From assembly GCF_000685865.1 (NCBI RefSeq), contig NZ_JMKS01000003.1:744001-808000 (forward strand): a stretch of 64,000 nt of DNA, written 5' to 3'. How positions within the stretch are numbered: position 1 is the first letter of the stretch; every line of letters begins with the position of its first letter. The translations under genes were made by a program, and so were the position numbers. Source of the stretch: Exiguobacterium antarcticum DSM 14480 (GTDB taxonomy: Bacteria > Bacillota > Bacilli > Exiguobacteriales > Exiguobacteriaceae). Shown here in pieces: positions 52,087 through 61,052 of this stretch. Below the pieces are notes generated by a model. The model was given only the letters and a program-made list of their open reading frames with translations, did no database searches and had not been told where the DNA came from.

Positions 52087-53297
52087 CGAAATCCCTCCCG
52101 GTTCGCTTGTTTGATCTGATGAATCGCCTGATACATCGCATCGGAGCGGTCGTTCGCAAAAAATACAACCTCGCCTTCCGGAAAATCCGCACTCCGTCCG
52201 ACACGACCGCTGATTTGAATCAACGCCGCGACACTAAACGCTTGATCGGCATCCAGCACGGCGACTTGAACATCAACGAGCGTCACGCCCCGTTCTAAAA
52301 TCGTCGTCGTCAATAAAATCCCGGTCGTCTGACGAAACTGTCCGACCTTCGTAATCCGGTCCGGATCGGCGGCATGGACGGTTTCGCTTTTCAGTTGGTG
52401 TTGACGGAATACGTCTTGCCATACCTTCAGGTCGTCGACTTTCGGGACGAACACGAGTCGGGGCTTCGTCGAATGGGTGGCGAGCCAGTCCAAGACATCC
52501 GTCTCGGTATACGGAATCTGTAGACGAGGGACAGGTAACGGAAATCCGTGATAGCGGCGCATCAGCCGGACGGTCGGAAGGAGTTTATTGCGTAACGATG
52601 GGGTCGCACTCAGTAAAATCAGTGAGGCCCCTGTCCGCATCGCTTGACGGACATAGCGGTGTAACGTCCGGTCCGCATGATAGGGGAAGGCATCGACTTC
52701 ATCGATGAAGACGACGTCAAAACAAGCACGGTAATGAATCAATTGGTGGGTCGTACTAATCGTGATATCGCCAAGCTGGAGGCGATCTGCAGATCCGCCA
52801 AACAATGAGACGATTGTGGTCTGCCGGAATGCCCCCTTCACATGCACCGTCAACTCCCGCACGACATCCGCTCGTGGTGTCGTGATCAAGACACGTTTCT
52901 GTGTACAAAGCGCCCGTTCAATGCCCGGAAACAGCATCGGTGTCTTACCGGCTCCACAGACGGCGTGGACGAGCAATCGTTTCTTTTGATCAATCGTCTT
53001 GACGATTGCGCGCGCGATCCGTTGTTGATCGACGGTCAAGTTCAGTTCGGCATGGTGGTCGGCTTGAACCGGTTCTAACGGGCGTGGGTCCGTCACCAGG
53101 TAGTCACATGTCCGCAACTTGCCAAAAACCAGGCAATGACGGCAGTAATAACAACGTTTCCCACACGTACACGGACCACGCGTCGGTAACTGACCACACC
53201 GTTGACAACGCCATGTCACGGCCGGCAAGCGTTTGATTGGATAATCGATTGGTTCGTCTAGCTGATATGCCGGAATCACGCGTCCTCTTAGATCCAT
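52083..53297 (-). CDS. comFA: ComFA DNA-import helicase
   Basis: 404 aa, shorter than the ~460 of B. subtilis because the N-terminus is trimmed. An N-terminal four-cysteine region (CQRCGQ, CTCGKRCYYCRHC) precedes SF2 helicase motifs. Walker A is HAVCGAGKTPML, the DEAD-like box is FIDEVDAF, motif III is LLSATPS and motif VI is ISGRVGRSADFP. It is proposed to pull transforming DNA through ComEC. First gene of the comFA-comFC-yvyF-flgM unit, and a ComK target in B. subtilis. Confidence 0.95.
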   Translation of the reverse strand: MDLRGRVIPAYQLDEPIDYPIKRLPAVTWRCQRCGQLPTRGPCTCGKRCYYCRHCLVFGKLRTCDYLVTDPRPLEPVQADHHAELNLTVDQQRIARAIVKTIDQKKRLLVHAVCGAGKTPMLFPGIERALCTQKRVLITTPRADVVRELTVHVKGAFRQTTIVSLFGGSADRLQLGDITISTTHQLIHYRACFDVVFIDEVDAFPYHADRTLHRYVRQAMRTGASLILLSATPSLRNKLLPTVRLMRRYHGFPLPVPRLQIPYTETDVLDWLATHSTKPRLVFVPKVDDLKVWQDVFRQHQLKSETVHAADPDRITKVGQFRQTTGILLTTTILERGVTLVDVQVAVLDADQAFSVAALIQISGRVGRSADFPEGEVVFFANDRSDAMYQAIHQIKQANREGFR

Positions 53298-53415
53298 CTG
53301 TCACGTCCTTTCTACAACCGGCCTTCACGCCAGCGTAGACATGTTTTTCGTCAACGTCCTCGCATTTCCTGCTCATCCAAATCATGTCACGCTATCACAA
53401 AATGCAAACAACTCC

Positions 53416-53454
53416 ACAAAAAAGACGCATCTACTTGAGTAGACACGCCGAAAG
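53416..53454 (-). terminator. Terminator of degV
   Basis: GGCGTGTCTAC-TCAA-GTAGATGCGTC hairpin then TTTTTTG on the minus strand, between degV and comFA. Confidence 0.87.
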
Positions 53455-53484
53455 TTTCAACTATGCGTTTCGTTTGTTCTAGAT

Positions 53485-54330
53485 TCAGGCTTCTTGATAC
53501 CACGTGATCCCGATCGCTCCCGGTCCTAGATGCGTTCCGATGACCGGACCAAACAGACTCATCTCGATCCGTGCTTCCGGGAATCGTGCCTGCAAGACCG
53601 CAATCTCGGCTTCTGCTTTAGACGAATCTTCTGCATGAATGACACCGATGACGTAACCGGCTCCGGTTCCATGAATCGTATCTTCCATCATCTCTTCGAT
53701 TCGTTTGACTGCCCGTTTGAACGTCCGGATTTTTTCGAACGGCACGATCTTTCCTTCAACAAAATGAAGGACCGGTTTGATCTTCAAAAACGAACCGACG
53801 ACAGCTTGCGTCATGCTGAGGCGTCCGCCACGCTGCAGATGCTCTAAGTCATCAACGACGAAGTAGGCGCGAATCAGTCCTTTTAAATCTTCAAGGCGCG
53901 TGACGATTTCAGCTGCCGTCGCACCTGCATCACGCATCCGGACCGCTTCCTTCACTAAAAAGGCTTGCGGCATGCAGGAAATCCGGGAATCAATTGGATG
54001 TACCTGGACGTGTTCGACCATCAGATTGATCGTATGTAGTGCCTGATACGTGCCACTAATCCCACTCGATAACGTGATGCCGATGATATCCGTTCCTTGT
54101 GGAAGACGGTCAAACGCATCGACGATATCTCCAATGTTCGGTTGCGAAGTCGTTGGGAGACTTCCTGTCTGAATCCGTTGATAAAAATCGGGTACGGAAA
54201 TATCAATGCCTTCCCGGTACGCTTCTCTATCAAAAATGACACTGAGCGGTGCGACATGGACGTTGTTTTCTTCACAATAGGTAGTTGGCAGATAGGCTGT
54301 ACTATCCGTTAAAATCACAATCTGGCTCAT
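53485..54330 (-). CDS. yviA: DegV family fatty-acid-binding protein
   Basis: 281 aa. DegV features: TDSTAYLP at residues 8-15, ITLSSGISGTYQAL (lipid carboxylate contacts), the Asp-Ser pair in VHPIDSRISCMPQ and C-terminal GPVIGTHLGPGAIGI. Members present fatty acids to the FakA kinase. It lies next to degU, as in B. subtilis, but is transcribed with its own terminator. Confidence 0.93.
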   Translation of the reverse strand: MSQIVILTDSTAYLPTTYCEENNVHVAPLSVIFDREAYREGIDISVPDFYQRIQTGSLPTTSQPNIGDIVDAFDRLPQGTDIIGITLSSGISGTYQALHTINLMVEHVQVHPIDSRISCMPQAFLVKEAVRMRDAGATAAEIVTRLEDLKGLIRAYFVVDDLEHLQRGGRLSMTQAVVGSFLKIKPVLHFVEGKIVPFEKIRTFKRAVKRIEEMMEDTIHGTGAGYVIGVIHAEDSSKAEAEIAVLQARFPEARIEMSLFGPVIGTHLGPGAIGITWYQEA

Positions 54331-54419
54331 TCGTGAATTTCCTCGCTTTTAAGAGTTCCGTCGTGACATAAGGTATTCTGACAGGTCACAATCGCTTTTC
54401 ATCATATCATATTTTAGTC

Positions 54420-54463
54420 TGTAAAAAAAAGAAAGACGGAGCCGAATCGGCTTCCGTCCTGAA
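54420..54463 (-). terminator. Terminator of degS-degU
   Basis: GACGGAAGCCGA-TT-CGGCTCCGTC hairpin then TTTCTTTTTT on the minus strand. Confidence 0.87.
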
Positions 54464-54464
54464 A

Positions 54465-55160
54465 TCAAACGACGACGACCCAGCCCCGCCGAATGGCTTC
54501 GACAACGGCACTAGTACGGTCAGGAACATTCATCTTGCGTAAAATCGATGACACATGATTTTTGACAGTCTTTTCACTAATAAACAACGTGTCGCTGATT
54601 GCTCGATTGGAGAATCCATCTGCGAGTAGCTGCAAGACTTCGCATTCACGACGCGTCAGCACATGGAGCGGTGCTTCCGCAACACGTTTTTCGATGGGTT
54701 GAGAAGACATCGTCTGTTTCATCTTCATCAAACGACGGTATTCTTGCAGTAAGTTTGGCGTGACTTTCGGATGGACATAACCACCCTCCCGATAAACGGA
54801 ACGAATCGCATTCACGAGCTCATCCGTCGCCATCTCTTTTAAGAGATATCCTACTGCCCCTGCCCCTAACGCATGCATGACATAAGTTTCATCGTCATGG
54901 ATCGACAGAATGATGACACGAACTTCCGGATGAACTTCCATCAGACGTTTCGTTGCTTCGACACCATTGACTTTCGGCATATTTATATCCATTAAGACGA
55001 TATCAGGTTGATGGGCTTCGACAAGCGGAATGACATCCGCTCCGCTTTCCCCTTCCGCGACGACGATGAACTCTTGTTCAAAATCAAGAATTCGTTTGAC
55101 GCCTTCACGGAAAAGCTGATGATCATCGATGATGACTACTTTTACTTGCTCGTTATTCAC
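54465..55160 (-). CDS. degU: Response regulator DegU
   Basis: 231 aa, GTG start at 55160 overlapping the degS stop (GTGA) with GAGGGG ahead. The receiver has acidic pocket DDH and phosphoacceptor Asp58 in VLMDINMP. The LuxR-type output helix-turn-helix is near residues 165-231 ([21 protein letters not shown]). DegU controls exoenzymes, motility and competence and helps ComK at the comK promoter in B. subtilis. Confidence 0.97.
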   Translation of the reverse strand: MNNEQVKVVIIDDHQLFREGVKRILDFEQEFIVVAEGESGADVIPLVEAHQPDIVLMDINMPKVNGVEATKRLMEVHPEVRVIILSIHDDETYVMHALGAGAVGYLLKEMATDELVNAIRSVYREGGYVHPKVTPNLLQEYRRLMKMKQTMSSQPIEKRVAEAPLHVLTRRECEVLQLLADGFSNRAISDTLFISEKTVKNHVSSILRKMNVPDRTSAVVEAIRRGWVVVV

Positions 55161-56329
55161 AGTGTTTCCCCTCTCACTCCGGATTCCTCAACTGGAATCC
55201 TTACCTTGATGACTGTCCCTTTTCCTGGTTGCGTCTCGATCTCAAACTCACCATCAATCAATTCAATCCGTTCACGCATCCCGATCAATCCAAACGATTC
55301 ATCACACGATTCGACGATCGAATCGAAATCAAATCCGATCCCATTATCTTTGACGTGAATCCGAACGGAATGTTGGTACTGTTCTATGATAATACGAATG
55401 TCCCCTGCTTTGGAATGCTTAACTGCATTTTGGACGGCTTCTTGAACAATTCGGAAGACGGCGACTTCATACGTCGACTCAATCCGCTCCCCTCCCCCGA
55501 GATAGTTGAAGTGGATCGGAATGTTGGAAATTTCCTGCATATGTCGTAAGTAACGTTCGAGTGTCGGGACAAATCCGAGATCATCGAGCGTCATCGGACG
55601 TAAATCATAAATGATGCGCCGGATGTCGGCTAACCCGTCACGAATCAACGTTCGCAGACGATGAATCTCTTCAAAAGCGGCCTCCGCCCCGTTATGTTGA
55701 TGGATTTTTTCAATCAAGTCGGCCCGGATCAAGACATGGGCCAGCGTCTGTGCCGGACCATCATGCATATCACGCGAGAGCCGACGCCGTTCATTCTCAG
55801 CCGATTGAAAAACTTTTAATCCCATTTCTTGTTTCTGCATCGCTTTTTCGTACTTTTCATTCATGACCTGCATATCGTCCGTCAAAAAGTTCAGGACAAC
55901 CGAGACACGACTGATCAACATGTCGGCTCGTTCAATCGTTTCATCGAGTTGAATCAAACGTCGTTCGAGTTCATCCCGCCGCTTGCGGCAATTCATCTCA
56001 TCCCGTTGATTGATGAATGATTCGAGTTGAAGCGCGTTTGCTGTCTCATACGCGGACCGGATATCTTGTTCCGAGTAGTTGTCGAAGTTCTTGCTCACGA
56101 TGACGAGTCGCGCTTTCGAGTCCTTAATGTGTCGTTCCAGCCGTTCGGCTTCTTTGATATAGTCGTGAACACGTGTCTTCAGTTCCCGTAACTCCTGCTG
56201 GATCTCAGCATATTGTTCGCGTGAACTTTCTGTGATGCGAACGATTTCTTCCCGACTTTCTTCTACGACACCAATGATGTTCTGTACGATATCATTCAAG
56301 GACAGTCGCTCCCCCATCTCATTCGTCAT
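55157..56329 (-). CDS. degS: Sensor histidine kinase DegS
   Basis: 390 aa, cytoplasmic. The N-terminal ~170 residues form a coiled-coil sensor. His189 in [12 protein letters not shown] is at the same residue number as the phosphorylated His of B. subtilis DegS. The ATPase domain has [18 protein letters not shown] and [23 protein letters not shown] precedes the ATG. Forms an operon with degU. Confidence 0.97.
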   Translation of the reverse strand: MTNEMGERLSLNDIVQNIIGVVEESREEIVRITESSREQYAEIQQELRELKTRVHDYIKEAERLERHIKDSKARLVIVSKNFDNYSEQDIRSAYETANALQLESFINQRDEMNCRKRRDELERRLIQLDETIERADMLISRVSVVLNFLTDDMQVMNEKYEKAMQKQEMGLKVFQSAENERRRLSRDMHDGPAQTLAHVLIRADLIEKIHQHNGAEAAFEEIHRLRTLIRDGLADIRRIIYDLRPMTLDDLGFVPTLERYLRHMQEISNIPIHFNYLGGGERIESTYEVAVFRIVQEAVQNAVKHSKAGDIRIIIEQYQHSVRIHVKDNGIGFDFDSIVESCDESFGLIGMRERIELIDGEFEIETQPGKGTVIKVRIPVEESGVRGETL

Positions 56330-56362
56330 GCTACTCCCTCCGTTCCTTGCCAGTCCCCACGG

Positions 56363-56391
56363 TTGTCTCTCTCTTTAATCGTCGTTATGCT
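56363..56391 (+). promoter_or_regulatory. Sigma-A promoter of yvyE
   Basis: TTGTCT, 17 bases, TATGCT, ~30 bases before the yvyE start, in the divergent region with degS. Confidence 0.6.
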
Positions 56392-56427
56392 AGAAAGAAC
56401 TAGTTCACGAGGAGGACATTTTTGATT

Positions 56428-57069
56428 ATGACATTATTTAATTATTATACAGTAAAAGAAAACGGTTTCCATGAAATCATTATCCAAAAGTCACGATTTA
56501 TTACATATTTGGCGCGTGCCACCTCAGAAAAAGAGGCACAGGGCTTCATTGCGGACCTCAAAAAAAAACATCACGACGCGAATCATAATTGTTCCGCTTA
56601 TGTCATCGGCGAACGAAACGAGATCCAAAAAGCCAATGATGACGGTGAACCAAGTGGGACAGCCGGCGTCCCGATGCTCGAAGTCTTAAAAAAACGGAAT
56701 CTCCGAAATACCGTCGTCGTCGTCACCCGTTATTTCGGGGGCATTAAACTCGGTGGCGGCGGATTGATCCGTGCTTATGGCACCAGTGTCTCGGAAGCCT
56801 TAAACGCCGTCGGGATCATCGAACGGGTCGCTCACGATCTCGTTGAAGTCACAGTCGACTATACGTGGTTAGGAAAGCTCGAGAATGAGTTGCGGGCAAC
56901 CCCTCACATCATCGAGCAGATTCATTATCTCGATCACGTCAAGATCGACGTCTGGGTGGAAGAGAAAGATGTACCTTCCTTCATCGACTGGATGACGAAC
57001 CTGACAAATGGACAAGCGGTTCTCAAGAAAACCGTTTCCCGCTACATCGAACGTGACATTCAACCCTGA
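56428..57069 (+). CDS. yvyE: YvyE/YigZ (UPF0029, IMPACT) family protein
   Basis: 213 aa from the ATG at 56428. A TTG two codons earlier (56422) has better spacing to GAGGAGG and could be the real start. The core motif is DGEPSGTAGVPMLEVL, then VVVTRYFGGIKLGGGGLIRAYG. A C-terminal DUF1949 domain (~135-205) follows. Ribosome-related regulation is suggested for the eukaryotic relative IMPACT; the bacterial role is not settled. Synteny with degS and tagU is as in B. subtilis. Confidence 0.94.
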   Translation: MTLFNYYTVKENGFHEIIIQKSRFITYLARATSEKEAQGFIADLKKKHHDANHNCSAYVIGERNEIQKANDDGEPSGTAGVPMLEVLKKRNLRNTVVVVTRYFGGIKLGGGGLIRAYGTSVSEALNAVGIIERVAHDLVEVTVDYTWLGKLENELRATPHIIEQIHYLDHVKIDVWVEEKDVPSFIDWMTNLTNGQAVLKKTVSRYIERDIQP

Positions 57070-57080
57070 CCTGCTATACT
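57053..57080 (+). promoter_or_regulatory. Sigma-A promoter of tagU
   Basis: GTGACA, 16 bases, TATACT at the 3' end of yvyE, ~58 bases before the tagU start. Confidence 0.6.
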
Positions 57081-57137
57081 GTTTGTAAAGAATTTAAAAG
57101 TTTTCTAATAATTCAGTAAAGTAAGGAGTAATGAACT

Positions 57138-58169
57138 GTGGATGACTCAAAACGATCCCGTTCTGCAAAACAAAAACCGAAACGGTCTTGGTTTAAAGTG
57201 TTCGTCACCGTGTTCCTGATTGTTTTCATCACAGGAGGTGCCGCATTTGCCTATGTCGCGAATAAAACATTCCAGGCTGCCAAGCAGTCAGAAGTCAAAC
57301 TGTCGCGTGGTGATAAATCAGACAAACGGGCTGCTGCCGTCGATTTGACGAAAGACCATTTTTCCGTCCTGCTTGTCGGAACGGACGAACGGCCCGGAGA
57401 CACCTCTTCACGAGCCGATACGATGATTGTCGCAACGTTCAACAAAACCGATAAAAAAGTCAACCTGCTCAGCATTCCACGTGACTCCCTCGTCATGATT
57501 CCGTCTGTCGGTTACGAAGATAAGATCAACCATTCCTACGCCTTTGGTGGGATTGATTCGACGATCGAAACCGTCGAGATGCTGCTTGACATCCCGATCG
57601 ATTATTATGGCTCGATCAACTTCAATGGTGTCGTCGCGATCGTCGATGCCGTTGGCGGGATCGACGTCGACGTCAAATTACCGATCGATACGTTGAATTC
57701 ATCAGACCAAAAAAATGGTGTTAAACTCGAACCGGGTCTTCAACGCTTAAATGGAGAAGAAGCGCTCGCTTATGCCCGGATGCGTTATCAGGATCCGGAA
57801 GGTGACATCGGACGGACAAAACGGCAACAACAGGTCGTCCAAGCCATCATCGATCAGTCGACATCTTTTGGATCCATCACGAAACTAAATAAATTGATGG
57901 ATGCGACGGGTGATAACTTCACGACGAACATGTCACTGACAGAAGCGTTCCAACTCCAACCGTTCGCGAAGTCCCTGAATGCCGTTAATCGGATTGATTT
58001 GAAAGGAACCGACACGAAAATCAATGGTGCCTACTATTATCAGCTTGATCCAACGTCGCTTACAGAAGCAAAAGCTGCTTTAAAAGAACAGCTTAACCTG
58101 CCAACTACAGCTGACGATCCAACGCTTACACCGGAGGTCACGGATGATTCGACAACTGGAATCAACTGA
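57138..58169 (+). CDS. tagU: LytR-CpsA-Psr wall teichoic acid ligase
   Basis: 343 aa, GTG start at 57138 with AAGGAGT upstream. A basic N-terminus and one transmembrane anchor (VFVTVFLIVFITGGAAFAYV) precede an extracellular LCP domain. Its motifs are SRADTMIVATF, LSIPRDSLV, KINHSYAFGG, and AYARMRYQDPEGDIGRTKRQ with the substrate-binding Arg residues. It transfers teichoic-acid-type polymers to peptidoglycan. tagO, the first enzyme of that pathway, lies at 61.1-62.1 kb. The C-terminus overlaps the next gene by 26 bases. Confidence 0.95.
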   Translation: MDDSKRSRSAKQKPKRSWFKVFVTVFLIVFITGGAAFAYVANKTFQAAKQSEVKLSRGDKSDKRAAAVDLTKDHFSVLLVGTDERPGDTSSRADTMIVATFNKTDKKVNLLSIPRDSLVMIPSVGYEDKINHSYAFGGIDSTIETVEMLLDIPIDYYGSINFNGVVAIVDAVGGIDVDVKLPIDTLNSSDQKNGVKLEPGLQRLNGEEALAYARMRYQDPEGDIGRTKRQQQVVQAIIDQSTSFGSITKLNKLMDATGDNFTTNMSLTEAFQLQPFAKSLNAVNRIDLKGTDTKINGAYYYQLDPTSLTEAKAALKEQLNLPTTADDPTLTPEVTDDSTTGIN

Positions 58170-58560
58170 TTATCCGGCTCTCTACCACCTTCAACAACGG
58201 GCTTATCAAGTCGAGGCGGATTTGATTGGTGTCCTGCCTTTCCCACCGCTGACGCAAACGGAAGCCCAACTGGTGCAGGAGCAGCCCGGCGGTTATGTTT
58301 GTGTGTGCGAGGGAACACTTGTCGGGGCGCTGACCCTTGAACAGGAAACGATCACACGGCTGATCGTCTCCCCAGATCATTTTCGTCAGGGGATTGCGAA
58401 ACAGCTCGTGCAACATGTTTTGACGCGACAGACCGTTCGTTTCGTCTCGACGGCTGCTGCAAATCATCCGGCGATTGCCTTATATCGGCAATTCGGATTT
58501 CGACAAACCAACCAACAGACACGTGATGCGATTGTCCTTGTGACACTTGAACGGTCATGA
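58144..58560 (+). CDS. GNAT-family N-acetyltransferase
   Basis: 138 aa. The ATG at 58144 lies inside the end of tagU and has GGAGGTCACGG ahead, so it is translated from the same message. GNAT motif A is LIVSPDHFRQGIAKQLV (R/Q-x-x-G-x-A), then ALYRQFGFRQTN near residue 117. Substrate unknown. Confidence 0.85.
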   Translation: MIRQLESTDYPALYHLQQRAYQVEADLIGVLPFPPLTQTEAQLVQEQPGGYVCVCEGTLVGALTLEQETITRLIVSPDHFRQGIAKQLVQHVLTRQTVRFVSTAAANHPAIALYRQFGFRQTNQQTRDAIVLVTLERS

Positions 58561-58594
58561 AGATCCATAAGCTTGCGGTGTGCTTGCTCCCATC

Positions 58595-58642
58595 GAAAAA
58601 CGAACGATTCCCTGTTACAAAACAGAGGAATCGTTCGTTTTT
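58595..58642. terminator. Bidirectional terminator
   Basis: AAAACGAACGATTCC and GGAATCGTTCGTTTT arms around a 15-base loop with its own CTGTT/AACAG pairing, flanked by A and T tracts; it lies between the convergent GNAT and chromate transporter genes. Confidence 0.87.
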
Positions 58643-58664
58643 GTGTCTTGAGCTCGATTTTGAC

Positions 58665-59822
58665 TCAGATCAAGTTCATGATTGTACCAATCAAAGCACC
58701 GATTATCACGATGCGCAGCGGCGACTGTTTATAGAACCGAAGCAGACAGAACAAACCAAATGCGACGAAAAAATCAGCACCTGTCTTGACGCTTGATGTA
58801 AAGATCGGGTCATACAAAGCTGCCAGTAAAATACCGACAACTGCCGCATTCACCCCGATCAGCATCCGACCGACCTGTTTGTTCGAACGGACGCGGTCCC
58901 AAAACGGGAGCACACCGATGACAAGCAAGAAGCCGGGCAAGAAAATAGCGAGTGTCGCAAGGATCCCGCCCGTCAGACCGTTTACGACTGTCCCAAGGTA
59001 CGTCGCAAATGTAAAGAGCGGTCCCGGTACGGCCTGAGCTGCCGCGTAACCAGCAAGAAAACTATCACCCGTTAAAAAGTCAGGGACAAGTGACTGCTGT
59101 AAAAACGGTAAGACGACGTGCCCGCCACCAAAGACGAGCGCTCCCGCGCTGTACATGATACTTGTGAGTTGGACATTCCCTGTCGCGACATTCGCTAAAA
59201 TCGGTGTCGCAACGAGCAGGACCATGAACAAGACCAAGGCACCGATGCTGAGAAGACGTGGTACGCGAATATCTAACTTTCCGCCACTAGCGGGTTCATC
59301 CTCGAACAAAAACAGACCGATCAGTGCTGCAAGAATCAAGACGCCTACTTGCGCGAGCGGGTGTGCGAGAAGCAAGACCCCTGCAAGGGCAAGCAACATC
59401 AAGAACAACCGTTTCGGACCAACGGCGAGTTTCGTTCCCATACCAAGCACGGCATCAGCGACGATTGCGACGGCGACGAGCTTCAACCCATGAATGAATC
59501 CGGCTTCCGCCAAATTGAATTCAGTCGCAAGCAACGCAAAGATGACCAAAAGAATACTCGACGGTAACGTAAAGCCGATGAATGAGATGATGGCGCCGAT
59601 GACGCCCCCCCGGACAAGTCCAATTCCCATTCCGACCTGACTTGAAGCCGGGCCGGGCAAGAATTGACAGAGAGCGACCAAATCGGCATAAGCCTTCTCA
59701 TCCACCCATTTCCTTCGTTTGACATATTCCTCATAAAAGTATCCTAAATGGGCGACGGGTCCGCCAAATGACGTTAATCCGAGCTTCAAGGACACGATAA
59801 AAATTTCGATCCATCTGTTCAT
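58665..59822 (-). CDS. chrA: Chromate transporter family protein (two-domain CHR)
   Basis: 385 aa with ~10-12 transmembrane segments in two homologous halves. The first half has LKLGLTSFGGPVAHLGYF and CQFLPGPASSQVGMGIG. The second has AGALVFGGGHVVLPFL and AAQAVPGPLFTFATYLG. CHR proteins export chromate or carry related oxyanions. There is no chrB-like regulator beside it. It is an insertion relative to B. subtilis. ATG at 59822 with GGAGGTGGTTAT ahead. Confidence 0.92.
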   Translation of the reverse strand: MNRWIEIFIVSLKLGLTSFGGPVAHLGYFYEEYVKRRKWVDEKAYADLVALCQFLPGPASSQVGMGIGLVRGGVIGAIISFIGFTLPSSILLVIFALLATEFNLAEAGFIHGLKLVAVAIVADAVLGMGTKLAVGPKRLFLMLLALAGVLLLAHPLAQVGVLILAALIGLFLFEDEPASGGKLDIRVPRLLSIGALVLFMVLLVATPILANVATGNVQLTSIMYSAGALVFGGGHVVLPFLQQSLVPDFLTGDSFLAGYAAAQAVPGPLFTFATYLGTVVNGLTGGILATLAIFLPGFLLVIGVLPFWDRVRSNKQVGRMLIGVNAAVVGILLAALYDPIFTSSVKTGADFFVAFGLFCLLRFYKQSPLRIVIIGALIGTIMNLI

Positions 59823-59876
59823 ATAACCACCTCCACCAATGATTATACGAAAAGTTTGTAAATTTTCTGTGACCGT

Positions 59877-60998
59877 TCATACATTCTGTGATTTTTTTAA
59901 GCCATATGTCCCCGCACGCCAGACCGCTTCGATCGGACCTTGACGGTGTTGGTTTAAGTACCAGTTCGAGAACACGACTTGTATTGCCAACAACACGATG
60001 ACAGACAACGTCCCTTGCCATAACGGAATCGTTCCGTACATGCCCGTCAGGAAAATCAGTACCGTAAAGACCATCGTCTGCATCAGATAGTTCGTCAATG
60101 CCATCCGCCCAAGCACTTGAAAACCAGACAGCGAACGACCGGATCGAAGGAGTAAAGCCACTCCTGCCGCATAAGTCACAGCAAGCGTCCGTCCCGATAA
60201 CCAGACAAAAAAGTAGTTGGCCAGTCCGTCCGGCACCGGTCCTTGATGAATACGAATGATTTGATACAACGCAGGGAACGACAGGACGAGACTGATGCCG
60301 AATACCAGCACAAGTGTCCGTGTCGCTGGCGGTCGGATCGTAAAACGTTCCATCAAATAGGCACCAATCAAGAACAATGATAAGATTTCCGGAAAAATCG
60401 TCAGCGTGTTACTTAACGCCTGCGGCAGCTGAACCGTTGCGTGATAGGATATGTAGTCAATAAACTGCCGCGACGCTACCAGTTCCTGAATCGTACCATC
60501 CGGCTCGACGATTGATTGGTCACCCACTGACCGGGCGTACATATAAATCGATCCGTACAGGAAAAACGTGTAGAGTTGTAAGGTGATCCCGATGAATAAT
60601 TTCGTCGTCGGACGCGTCTTGACGAACAAGAGTAAAAAGAAACCACTGAGTGCGTATGTCTGTAAGATATCCCCTTTCCAAAACAAAAGATGGATCAGTC
60701 CAAACACAAATAAAATACTCAGCCTGCGAACAAATACCCATAATGACTTCCCTTTGACACGGAGACGATCGATAAACAAAATAAAGCCTGCTCCAAACAA
60801 CACACTGAACAACGTATAGAATTTCGTCTGGATCAAGAGGTCAAACAATAATCGAAGCATCCGGTCTGCTTGTCCCATTTCACTCGTCAAACGCTCTCCG
60901 AGAAAACTCGGCATGTTGACGAACAGAATCCCGCACAAGGCGAATCCCCGTAAGACATCCAGATAGACAATTCGATCTGTACGTTCCATCAGATTCAT
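59877..60998 (-). CDS. DUF418 integral membrane protein
   Basis: 373 aa from the ATG at 60998 (TAGGAGTG upstream). About 9-10 transmembrane segments. The N-terminal motif RIVYLDVLRGFALCGILFVN, RRLSILFVFGLIHLLFWKGD in the middle and the C-terminal DUF418 block GRMALTNYLMQTMVFTVLIF ... GPIEAVWR are diagnostic. Function unknown; some members resemble acyltransferases. Confidence 0.9.
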   Translation of the reverse strand: MNLMERTDRIVYLDVLRGFALCGILFVNMPSFLGERLTSEMGQADRMLRLLFDLLIQTKFYTLFSVLFGAGFILFIDRLRVKGKSLWVFVRRLSILFVFGLIHLLFWKGDILQTYALSGFFLLLFVKTRPTTKLFIGITLQLYTFFLYGSIYMYARSVGDQSIVEPDGTIQELVASRQFIDYISYHATVQLPQALSNTLTIFPEILSLFLIGAYLMERFTIRPPATRTLVLVFGISLVLSFPALYQIIRIHQGPVPDGLANYFFVWLSGRTLAVTYAAGVALLLRSGRSLSGFQVLGRMALTNYLMQTMVFTVLIFLTGMYGTIPLWQGTLSVIVLLAIQVVFSNWYLNQHRQGPIEAVWRAGTYGLKKSQNV

Positions 60999-61017
60999 TT
61001 TAGACACTCCTAGCGTC

Positions 61018-61052
61018 AATCAGCCGCTCAAATCCTTTGAGCGGCTGATTGG
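61018..61052 (-). terminator. Perfect hairpin between tagO and the DUF418 gene
   Basis: CAATCAGCCGCTCAAA-GGA-TTTGAGCGGCTGATTG is a perfect 16-bp stem but lacks a T tract (it continues ACGCTAGG). It may be a weak terminator, an mRNA 3'-end stabiliser or a protein site. Confidence 0.5.

Noticed and set aside
53298-53420. ComK box (AAAA-N5-TTTT pair) upstream of comFA
   Set aside because: A-rich tracts exist but no pair of boxes at proper spacing could be found, so ComK control is left as inference from B. subtilis.
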